This document shows positions 7,698 through 14,891 of a DNA stretch of 64,000 bases, one piece after another (positions within the stretch are counted from its first letter, which is position 1; every line of letters starts with the position of its first letter). This DNA is from JAABRB01 sp041617635 (lineage in GTDB: Bacteria; Pseudomonadota; Gammaproteobacteria; Burkholderiales; SG8-39): contig JBFJOO010000002.1 in assembly GCA_041617635.1 (NCBI GenBank), positions 1-64,000 of the forward strand, written 5' to 3'. The position numbers were made by a program, and so were the translations under genes. Under the pieces are notes generated by a model. It did not search any database and was not told the origin of the DNA. It saw only the letters and a program-made list of their open reading frames with translations.

Positions 7698-8690
7698 GTG
7701 TCGAAGCTGCGCATGACGCTGGCCTGTTGGGACTACGATCGCACCCGGGCGCTCGCGGACGGCACCATCCCGGTTGAGGGGGTCGATCTTGTCTATCTGA
7801 CGCTGCCGGTGGAGGAGACGTTCTTCCGCATGCTGCGCAATCAGGAGTTCGACTGTGCCGAGATGTCGCTCTCCTCGTACGTGGCTTCGCTCGAGCGCGC
7901 GGAGCCGCCGTTCATCGCGATCCCCGTGTTCCCTTCGCGGATGTTCCGGCACTCGTGCATCTTCGTTGCCGCGGCTAGCGGCATCTCGGAGCCCCGACAG
8001 CTCGTGGGAAAGCGGGTCGGGAATCCCGAGTATCAGCTGACCGCCAATGTGTGGATTCGGGGCATTCTCGCCGAGGAATACGGCGTGCCGGTGGAGAGCG
8101 TCGAGTACCTCACTGGCGGTCTTGAGGAAGGCGGGCGCATCGAGAAGCAGAAGGTCGAGCTTCCTCCCGGCGTCCGCCTCGAATCGATCGATGCGACACA
8201 AACGCTTGCCCAGTTGCTCGCCGACGGGAAGATCGATGCGCTCTACGCGCCGCGCGCCCCGTCGACGCTGCGCACGCGGCCGGATGCGGTGCGCCGGCTA
8301 TTCGAGGACTATGCCGCGGTGGAGCGGGAGTACTTCCGGCGGACGCGGATCTTTCCGATCATGCACACGGTGGCGATTCGGCGCGACGTGTACGAGCGAA
8401 ACCGCTGGTGCGCCCAGGCGCTCTACAAGGCATTTCTCGCCGCGCAACGCAAGACCTACCGCGACCTGGACGAAATCGCGGCCCTCAAGACGATGCTGCC
8501 GTGGCTTCCCGCGCATGTCGCGGAGACGCGGCGCGAGCTGGGCGAGGATTGGTGGGCGTACGGGTTGGCGCCCAACCGGCACGTGCTCGAGACGTTTCTG
8601 CGCTACCACCACGAGCAGGGCCTGTCCAAGCGACTCCATGCGCCCGAGGAGCTGTTCGCCCCCGAGACGCTCGAAGCGTTCAGGATTTAG
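7698..8690 (+). CDS. 4,5-dihydroxyphthalate decarboxylase-like / substrate-binding fold protein
   Basis: A 330-aa protein with the opening LRMTLACWDYDRTRALADG and the segment FFRMLRNQEFDCAEMSLSSY typical of the 4,5-dihydroxyphthalate decarboxylase family, which shares the periplasmic-binding-protein type II fold. VGKRVGNPEYQLTANVWIRG and GGLEEGGR also fit. No signal peptide is present, so it should be cytoplasmic. Biochemistry is known for few members and many may act on other aromatic or acidic substrates, so the name marks the family rather than a proven reaction. It is divergent from the split ThDP decarboxylase. Confidence 0.75.
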   Translation: MSKLRMTLACWDYDRTRALADGTIPVEGVDLVYLTLPVEETFFRMLRNQEFDCAEMSLSSYVASLERAEPPFIAIPVFPSRMFRHSCIFVAAASGISEPRQLVGKRVGNPEYQLTANVWIRGILAEEYGVPVESVEYLTGGLEEGGRIEKQKVELPPGVRLESIDATQTLAQLLADGKIDALYAPRAPSTLRTRPDAVRRLFEDYAAVEREYFRRTRIFPIMHTVAIRRDVYERNRWCAQALYKAFLAAQRKTYRDLDEIAALKTMLPWLPAHVAETRRELGEDWWAYGLAPNRHVLETFLRYHHEQGLSKRLHAPEELFAPETLEAFRI

Positions 8691-8752
8691 GAACGGCCGC
8701 GAATCCGGCCGTGGTGCCGCCGCCACGACACGAAGCGGGGCGGTGGCTAAAA

Positions 8753-9052
8753 TCAGGCCGGGCGCAGATCGAGCAGGCGCGAGAAGCGGATGCGATCGAG
8801 CGTTCGCCGGAGCCCGCCGTAGCTGCGGGTGCTGATGACCGGCGGACACTTGGTGATGCGGGCCATGATGCGCGTGCCGCGCGCCAGGAGCCGCGCGGCC
8901 GCGAGCGCGGGCGGCGTCACCGACCAGAGCTCGAGCTGCATGCCGTCGACTTTGCCGAGCACGACGGGCACTCCGTCCGCCGCTTCATCCACGGCGAGCA
9001 CGGTGACCTCGACTTCGGCATCTTGCCAATCTGCGATCTTGTCGTAGTTCAT
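8753..9052 (-). CDS. Hypothetical protein, 99 aa
   Basis: The product starts MNYDKIADWQDAEVEVTVLAV and has a small beta-rich N-terminal half, then a basic C-terminus. A GGAGG site precedes the ATG at 9052. An upstream extension to 9142 exists but lacks a binding site. No family, membrane segment or metal motif is recognised. It is convergent with the dihydroxyphthalate-decarboxylase-like gene and divergent from the broken transporter gene. Confidence 0.55.
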   Translation of the reverse strand: MNYDKIADWQDAEVEVTVLAVDEAADGVPVVLGKVDGMQLELWSVTPPALAAARLLARGTRIMARITKCPPVISTRSYGGLRRTLDRIRFSRLLDLRPA

Positions 9053-9249
9053 AGCGTGACCTCCGCCCCGAACCGTTGCAAGCCTCATGCCAGCGAACGA
9101 ACTTCCGTGTCCTGCGACATGAAACGTATCCGAGACGCTCATATTTGCCTATACGTTCTGTGTATTAAGACAGATGTGGTGCAGTGCACCGCGTGCCGGT
9201 TCGTCGCGCACCCTGAAGTGTGGATTACGCGACTACGTAAATTCCGCAC

Positions 9250-9886
9250 ATGAGAGAATCCGCTCAGGTGCCGTCCCGCGTCACACGTGCCGAGCACTGG
9301 CTCGCGCGATTCCTGCACGTCGGCGTCGGCGAGGTCGCCGTAGTGCTGTGGTCGCTCGCCTACTTCTTCTGCCTACTCTGCGGGGACTACGTACAGCGGC
9401 CAGCGCGTGACGAAATGGCGGTGCAGGCCGGGCTGGAGCGCCTGCCGTGGCTTTTCAGCGCGGTGTTCCTCGCGATGCTTGCGGCGGTGCCGCTCTTCGG
9501 TTGGGCGTCGGGGCGGTGGCGCGCGCCGGCGCCTGCGCCCCGCCGGATACCTCTTTTTCGCCGCCAACCTCGCGATTTGCTGGATGTTTTTCACCAGTGA
9601 GGTCGGTGTCCGGCAGAGCGCGATGGGGTTTTTCGTCCGGGTGAGTGTGTTCAATCAGTTTATCGTCTCGGTGTTCTGGAACTTCATGGCGGACATATTT
9701 AACACCGTGCAGGCCCGGCGCCTGCACGGATTCGTCGCGGTGGGTGGCAGCCTCAGGTCGCTGGGCGCCGGCATCGCCGGAATTTCGCTGTTCGCGCTGC
9801 CGCTTGCCGCAATCCGGGCAGCGACCGGGCTGTGGCTCGCACGCCGGCACGCGCGCATCGCGATCGCGAACGAGGAGGGCACATGA
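9250..9886 (+). pseudogene. MFS-type transporter remnant, frameshifted and internally deleted
   Basis: Two reading frames together encode pieces of a membrane carrier. The first (9250 to about 9540) has EVAVVLWSLAYFFCLLCGDY, PARDEM and WLFSAVFLAMLAAVPLFGWAS. The second (about 9520-9886) has AGYLFFAANLAICWMFF, FVRVSVFNQFIVSVFWNFMA and DIFNTVQARRLHGFVAVGG. A one-base shift near 9520-9545 separates them. Intact relatives continue for some 400 aa, but here the sequence jumps from helix 4-5 directly to a short terminal piece (ATGLWLARRHARIAIANEEGT). It is therefore very likely non-functional. Its final TGA overlaps the ATG of the aldo/keto reductase gene. Confidence 0.7.
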
Positions 9887-10821
9887 TCGGCGAGGACGTC
9901 GACGTGTCCCGGCGCGCCGCGCTGGGACAGCTCGCAGCAATCGGGGCACTGCTCATATCGAAGGCCGGAGACTCAGCCGCGGCAGGGGCGCAGCCGATCG
10001 CACGGCGCGCCGTCCCGCGCAGCAGCGAAGCGATTCCAGTGATCGGACTGGGAACCTGGCAGACCTTCGATGTCGATGCGTCCGAGTCGGCGCGGGCGCC
10101 GCTCAGGGAGGTTCTCCGACGCTTCGTCGCATGCGGGGGCACCGTCGTCGATAGCTCCCCGATGTACGGCCGCGCCGAGGCGACGGTCGGAGATCTCTCC
10201 ACCGAGCTCGGAGTTCAGGGCGCGCTCTTCCATGCGACCAAGGTCTGGACGAGCGGGCAGGCGAGCGGGGTGCGACAGATGCAGGAGTCATTTCGCCGTA
10301 TGCGCGTCCAGCGAATGGATCTCATGCAGATCCACAATCTCCAGGACCTGCAAACCCACACCGAGACGCTGGTGCAATGGAAGCGCGAAGGGCGGGTGCG
10401 CTACATCGGCATCACGCATCATCACGCGGGCGCGCATGCCGAGCTCGAGCGGCTGATCCGCACGAAGACCTATGACTTCGTGCAGGTCAATTACTCGCTG
10501 AACGAGCGCGAGGCGGATCGGCGCGTGCTTCCGGCGGCGCAGGCGGCTGGCGTTGCGGTGCTCGTGAACCGGCCGTTCGGCTCCGGCGGTCTCTTCCGGC
10601 GCGTGCGCGGCGAGCCGTTGCCGGGATGGGCCGCAGAGATCGGGTGCGCTTCCTGGGCGCAGATCTTCCTCAAATGGATCGTTGGCCATCCCGCGGTGAC
10701 CTGCGCGATCCCGGCGACGTCCAATCCCAGGCATGTGGTCGACAACATGGCCGCGGGTCTGGGCCCCCAGCCTGAGGCCGGCATGCGCCGCAGAATCGCC
10801 GACGCTTTCGACAAGCTTTGA
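9883..10821 (+). CDS. Aldo/keto reductase, Tat-exported
   Basis: A 312-aa AKR-family oxidoreductase. The catalytic tetrad is visible: Asp and Tyr in VVDSSPMYGRAE, Lys in HATKVWTSG, His in MDLMQIHNLQD. The N-terminus, VSRRAALGQLAAIGALL, is a twin-arginine signal, so a periplasmic location is expected, unusual for an NADPH-linked AKR but known for Tat-linked members of this family. The ATG at 9883 has a GAGGAGGG site at 9872-9879. The start overlaps the stop of the transporter pseudogene, suggesting the two once formed an operon. The substrate is unknown. Confidence 0.85.
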   Translation: MIGEDVDVSRRAALGQLAAIGALLISKAGDSAAAGAQPIARRAVPRSSEAIPVIGLGTWQTFDVDASESARAPLREVLRRFVACGGTVVDSSPMYGRAEATVGDLSTELGVQGALFHATKVWTSGQASGVRQMQESFRRMRVQRMDLMQIHNLQDLQTHTETLVQWKREGRVRYIGITHHHAGAHAELERLIRTKTYDFVQVNYSLNEREADRRVLPAAQAAGVAVLVNRPFGSGGLFRRVRGEPLPGWAAEIGCASWAQIFLKWIVGHPAVTCAIPATSNPRHVVDNMAAGLGPQPEAGMRRRIADAFDKL

Positions 10822-10831
10822 CGAAGATCGG

Positions 10832-11464
10832 TTAGCGTCCTTCCGGCACCGCGCGCACGATATCTCGCCATGCTGGATGGCGCGCGATGACGGCGAGCGC
10901 CCGGGCCAGCAGGGTTCGCCCCGGCTCGGTGCGATGCCACGTCGATGCGCCTGATGGGTGCGGAAGCGGAATCACGTCAAGGACTTGCCCGCGACGCGTC
11001 ACGCGATGGCGTTTGCCGACCACGTCCTCGAGCTTCTCCGCGTGGAAGAACGTGGCGATTGCGAGCTTGCCCACCGTGATGACGAGCTCGGGCGCGAGCA
11101 GCGCCAGCTCGGCGTCGAGCCAGGAGGCGCAGTTCGCGATCTCGTCGCGGTTCGGCACGCGGTCGCCCCCGCGCGCGAGCTTACCCGGAAAGCACCGGCA
11201 TACCGCCGCCATGTACACGCGGCTGCGAAACGCTTCCTCGTCCAGTCCGATCCCCGCGAACCAGCCGAACATCGTCTTGCCCGCCGTCCATGCAAAGGGC
11301 TGGTGGATCACCAGCTCCTTCGCGCCCGGCGCCTGCCCGATCAGCATCACCGGACTCGCCACCGGCGTGCCGAGCACCGGGGCACCCTGCATCTGCGGGC
11401 AGCGCCGGCACTGCGCGAGCGCTTGCTGGTGCCGGCGGATCGCGTGGATCGAGGTCCGGCTCAT
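10832..11464 (-). CDS. Uracil-DNA glycosylase family protein
   Basis: A 210-aa protein of the UDG superfamily, which removes uracil or related lesions from DNA. GQAPGAKE is motif A (water-activating loop) and PLPHPSGAS is motif B (minor-groove loop). Cys19 and Cys22 (CRRC) plus later cysteines in CRCFPG and CASW could bind a 4Fe-4S cluster as in family 4 enzymes. The chain is close to the usual family size. It is convergent with the aldo/keto reductase. The exact subfamily is uncertain. Confidence 0.85.
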   Translation of the reverse strand: MSRTSIHAIRRHQQALAQCRRCPQMQGAPVLGTPVASPVMLIGQAPGAKELVIHQPFAWTAGKTMFGWFAGIGLDEEAFRSRVYMAAVCRCFPGKLARGGDRVPNRDEIANCASWLDAELALLAPELVITVGKLAIATFFHAEKLEDVVGKRHRVTRRGQVLDVIPLPHPSGASTWHRTEPGRTLLARALAVIARHPAWRDIVRAVPEGR

Positions 11465-11516
11465 GATGGTTACCGTACTTGACGGGCAATCATGGAGGAT
11501 CTCTCAGTTTGCGGCG

Positions 11517-11680
11517 CGGGGCGAGGCGGCACGGTGCGGGCTCATGGAGCCGCAAGAGAAAGACACTGTTGCGCGTGGGTGAGCGGTCCCGCGGCGGGCT
11601 CATGGTGCCGCAAACCGGGTCCCCCGCAGGAGGGCGTTTGCGGCCGTAGGCGCCGGACGGGCATGGCCGCTGCCCCGCCA
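11517..11680 (+). repeat. Dispersed intergenic repeat (R2 family), locus 1
   Basis: Contains two units: CGGGGCGAG...GGGCTCATGGAGCCGCAAG (about 11517-11558) and a longer block at 11594-11679 that includes GCTCATGGTGCCGCAAACC, GGAGGGCGTTTGCGGCCG and GGCGCCGGACGGGCATGG. The long block is repeated almost exactly at 46000-46068. Nothing coding is supported in 11465-11711. Confidence 0.75.
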
Positions 11681-11711
11681 CTGCGAGAGCAGACTTCGGC
11701 CACAGGCCGCG

Positions 11712-13433
11712 TCAACGCATCGTCGTCGAAGCCGCATCCCCGTTCCGGCGCGTCAACCACTGCCACACCCAGCCGGCGGGGCGGTCATAGCCGAGCAGGA
11801 CATAGTCTCTGGCGTGTTCGTTGCGCAGAGTCATGCGCTGCCGATCGCGCGCGGTGTTGGTGCCCCCGAAGAGCAGCCGGTCGCCGGGCTTGAGCGGCAT
11901 GGTCGAGTCCGGCACCAGGAATTCCTCGCCATTGCGCGAGAGCAGCAGCGGCATGCAGGCGAGTCCCCGATCGCGTGACGTCGGATCCCGCAGCAGCACA
12001 TCGATCGAGACCTCGCTCTTCTCGAACATGAGCGCTCGATGTATGGCGGGTGCCGCGGAGGCATTGATGTCCACGCCCCAGGTCGCGGCGACGACCGGGC
12101 CCGCCACCTCCTCCAGTTGCGCGACGACGCTGCTTGCCCAGGATTCTTCCTGGGTGCCGGCCATGCCGAGGAACCGCGCGAGGAGGGGCGTCGTGACGAT
12201 CGAGAGGCTCTGATACGCGACGATCTCCGCCGACACCATCGTGATGTCGGCGGCGAACGCCTCGAAGAGCGGCCGGTTCGCCTCGAGGTTCTGCCGCAGC
12301 ACGACGAAGAGTTTCGGATTGATCTCGCGCGCGGTCACGGCGATCGAGAGGTTGTTGATGTCGTTGTCGGTTCCGGCGACGATGCCCACCGCAGTCTCGG
12401 CGCCCGCTTCGCGCAAGGGCCCGGCCTCGGTTCCGTAGCCGCGCACGACGCGATGGCTGTCTTCCCCTTCCTGCGGATCCGGATCGATCACCGTCGCCGC
12501 GAGGCCCTCGCGGTCGAAGCATCCGGCGACCTCGCGGCCGAAGCGCCCGTAGCCGCACACGATCCAGTGCCCGTGCGGCGGCCGCTTGTCCAGATCGAGG
12601 GTCGTGCCCGGGAGACCGGTGAGGCGGGAGATCAGCCGGTACACCGCTGGCGCGTGGAGCGCGAGCCAGAGTTGCTCGCCGAATCGCTGGAAAGGGTTGA
12701 TGATGTGGTCGGTGCCGAACGACGACATGTTCTTGGCCACTTCGCGGCTCATGGCCCGACAGACCACCGGCGTATTCCGATTGAGCAGCTTCACGGCGAT
12801 GGCGACCGCGAGGTTCGCGCGATCGTCGCTCGTGACCGCGATAACGCTGCGGCAGGCACGATGGGTGATGCCGGCCATGACGAGATTCGCGACGATGCGC
12901 GCGTCGCCCACCAGGGCGGGTATGTCGCGCGCATAGCCCTGCAGGTCCACCTCGTCGACGCGCGCACTGTCGATGTCGACCACGACGAAGTGCAGTCCCA
13001 TGCGATCGAGCGCGCGGCAGATGAGCGAGCCCGTCTCGCCGTAGCCGCAGATCACGAAGAACGACTCGCTCAGGGCGCGCACCTCGCGCTTGAAGCGATG
13101 CGTCACCAGCGCGAGCCGGAATCCGCCGTCGCGCACCAGGGCGAGAAGGCTGCCGAGGAAGTAGGTCCAGCCGATCACCGAAAAATAGATGATGCCGGTG
13201 ACCCAGAGCCGCTGGGCATCCGAGAATGGCCGGGGCAGCTCGCCGAAGCCGATCGTGCTGGCGGTATACGAGAGGAAGTAGAAGGCGTGGAAGAAGCTCA
13301 TCTGCCAGGGCCGCCCGTCGGCATCGGTCCCCGGAATGAGGACCAGTCCGATCACCCCGACCGAGTAGATCGCGATCAGCATGATGATCGGCAGCCGCAG
13401 CCGCCGCAGCGCGAGAAAGAGCACGCTGTCCAT
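11712..13433 (-). CDS. Potassium channel with two RCK/TrkA-N domains
   Basis: A 573-aa membrane protein. Two transmembrane helices flank the selectivity filter TIGFGE (residues 60-65). Two Rossmann-type regulator domains follow: FFVICGYGETG near residue 124 and WIVCGYGRFGREVAG near 285. A C-terminal RCK_C-like region (PLKPGDRLLFGGT) ends the protein. It should gate K+ flow in response to a nucleotide or other ligand. One subunit carrying two regulators resembles a BK-type arrangement. It is four bases downstream of the DUF6394-like gene and co-transcribed with it. Confidence 0.88.
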   Translation of the reverse strand: MDSVLFLALRRLRLPIIMLIAIYSVGVIGLVLIPGTDADGRPWQMSFFHAFYFLSYTASTIGFGELPRPFSDAQRLWVTGIIYFSVIGWTYFLGSLLALVRDGGFRLALVTHRFKREVRALSESFFVICGYGETGSLICRALDRMGLHFVVVDIDSARVDEVDLQGYARDIPALVGDARIVANLVMAGITHRACRSVIAVTSDDRANLAVAIAVKLLNRNTPVVCRAMSREVAKNMSSFGTDHIINPFQRFGEQLWLALHAPAVYRLISRLTGLPGTTLDLDKRPPHGHWIVCGYGRFGREVAGCFDREGLAATVIDPDPQEGEDSHRVVRGYGTEAGPLREAGAETAVGIVAGTDNDINNLSIAVTAREINPKLFVVLRQNLEANRPLFEAFAADITMVSAEIVAYQSLSIVTTPLLARFLGMAGTQEESWASSVVAQLEEVAGPVVAATWGVDINASAAPAIHRALMFEKSEVSIDVLLRDPTSRDRGLACMPLLLSRNGEEFLVPDSTMPLKPGDRLLFGGTNTARDRQRMTLRNEHARDYVLLGYDRPAGWVWQWLTRRNGDAASTTMR

Positions 13434-13437
13434 CGGG

Positions 13438-13821
13438 CTACCTGCGGAGCATCACCGTTTCTGCGACCAGGATGATGACCGACACCACGTTTGCGAACAA
13501 GGCGCCCGCCGAAAGCGAGACGATTCCCGCGAGCTTGCCAGAAGTCAGTCCATCCGGACTGACGTTAACCGCATAGAACCAGAGCAGCGCAGCAGCCACG
13601 AGTTGCAGCACAGCGACGAGGCTGGTCGCGAGATGCACCGCGCCGATCTGGGTGCGGTCGCCGAACTTGAGCACCGCGGCGATCAGGTTCACGACCACAA
13701 CGGCGAAGAGCTCGTAGGCGTCGTGATGCTCGGGTTTGTCGATGTCGCCGTAGACGAACCCGAAATTGAGTGTTGCCGCCAGCAGGATGACGAAACCGAA
13801 GATCACCTTCTCCAGGTTCAT
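13438..13821 (-). CDS. DUF6394-like small membrane protein
   Basis: A 127-aa protein with four hydrophobic segments (VIFGFVILLAATLNFGFVYG, YELFAVVVVNLIAAVL, LVAVLQLVAAALLWFY, GALFANVVSVIILVA). I recall this pattern as the DUF6394 family, often encoded next to two-TM potassium channel genes. The tight four-base spacing to the channel gene suggests a channel accessory subunit, which is inference. The divergent gene at 14163 lies across a 341-base region. Confidence 0.65.
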   Translation of the reverse strand: MNLEKVIFGFVILLAATLNFGFVYGDIDKPEHHDAYELFAVVVVNLIAAVLKFGDRTQIGAVHLATSLVAVLQLVAAALLWFYAVNVSPDGLTSGKLAGIVSLSAGALFANVVSVIILVAETVMLRR

Positions 13822-14162
13822 GCGCTTTTCTCCCGATGTGGCGCCTGCGGCGGGTCGTGCGGGCTCGATCCAGTGCGGGCGAGCTTACACCACGGGCCTT
13901 CGGCCGACCCCAGGCCACGCCGGACAGGGTACGCGAGCGAAATGCGGAACCCGGCGCGCGGCCGCCGAACGCGCCATACAAAATCGGCTTGACCGGTTGC
14001 GAAAAATACGCATAATATGGTTTGAAATGATTAGATAAGTAATAAATTCGGTAAATATGATTGTATTCGGAACCGGGGTACGGAGCGCAGTCAGCCAGCG
14101 CTATCGTTCCGCCGACCGAATGCTCACTGCGAGCGGGCGCCGGCACGCGGCTGGCAACGAAG
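13822..14162. other. Divergent intergenic region with AT-rich island
   Basis: GC-rich to about 13990, then about 75 strongly AT-rich bases (13998-14070) that stand out from the surroundings. A promoter-like TTGACC (13989-13994) and TAATAT (14013-14018) with an 18-base spacer points toward the MerR/receiver gene. No gene is seen. Confidence 0.5.
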
Positions 14163-14783
14163 ATGGTCAAGCGAGGCTCCACGGAGCGGCGCAAGCCGCC
14201 GTACTGCACGACGCGCGAGGCGGCCGAAACACTCGGAGTCTCGGTGCGCACGGTGCAGCTCTGGGCGGAGCGCGGTGTCCTGCAAGTGTGGAAGACCGAA
14301 GGCGGGCACCGTCGCATCGGCGTCGACTCGCTGTGCCGGTTCATGGCAGGGGAGACGCGCGCGGCACAAGCGCCGCACGCCGCAGAGCCGTTCAAGATCG
14401 TGGTCGCCGATGACGATCCCGCGCTGCTCAAGCTCTATCAGATGCGTCTGCGGGGTTGGGACCCGCGGATCGAGATCTTCGCGGCCCCTGACGGATACCA
14501 GGCCTTGCTGCTGGTGGGGCGCGAGCAGCCGAACATGCTGATCACGGAGGCAGTGCTCCCAGGGCTGGATGCGATCGCAATGATCCGCGTGCTCGCGCAT
14601 CATCCGCAGCAGGCGGCCCTGCAGATCATCGCCGTGACGGCGCTGACGCACGACGATGTCATAGCGCGTGGCGGGCTGCCGGCTGGCATCCGGGTCCACG
14701 CAAAACCGGTACCATTCGGGGAGCTCGAGCGCGAAGTGCGCTCGGCCGCCGGCGGGTGGCATGCGCTCGTCGCGGCCAGTTAG
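14163..14783 (+). CDS. MerR-type HTH fused to a pseudo-receiver domain
   Basis: A 206-aa regulator. Residues 14-62 are an excisionase/MerR-like helix-turn-helix (TREAAETLGVSVRTVQLWAE, then KTEGGHRRI). Residues 77-200 are a CheY-like receiver with the acidic pocket (ADDDP, 83-85), the switch threonine (VTAL, Thr159) and the conserved Lys181 (KP). The expected phosphoacceptor aspartate is replaced by Glu129 (ITEAVLPG). Such a change often mimics or bypasses phosphorylation. The ATG at 14163 is chosen; the frame extends upstream to 14061 over the AT-rich island. It lies directly before a GGDEF-EAL gene and may control it. Confidence 0.8.
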   Translation: MVKRGSTERRKPPYCTTREAAETLGVSVRTVQLWAERGVLQVWKTEGGHRRIGVDSLCRFMAGETRAAQAPHAAEPFKIVVADDDPALLKLYQMRLRGWDPRIEIFAAPDGYQALLLVGREQPNMLITEAVLPGLDAIAMIRVLAHHPQQAALQIIAVTALTHDDVIARGGLPAGIRVHAKPVPFGELEREVRSAAGGWHALVAAS

Positions 14784-14891
14784 GCGATTCCCGAGAGTCG
14801 AAAAGGAGGGGGAAGCCTGAATGAGCAGGTACAAGAATAGTTGTTGCCGCGCGAGCGGCGAAACCCTGATGCGTGGGGCGCAGGGGGAGGA

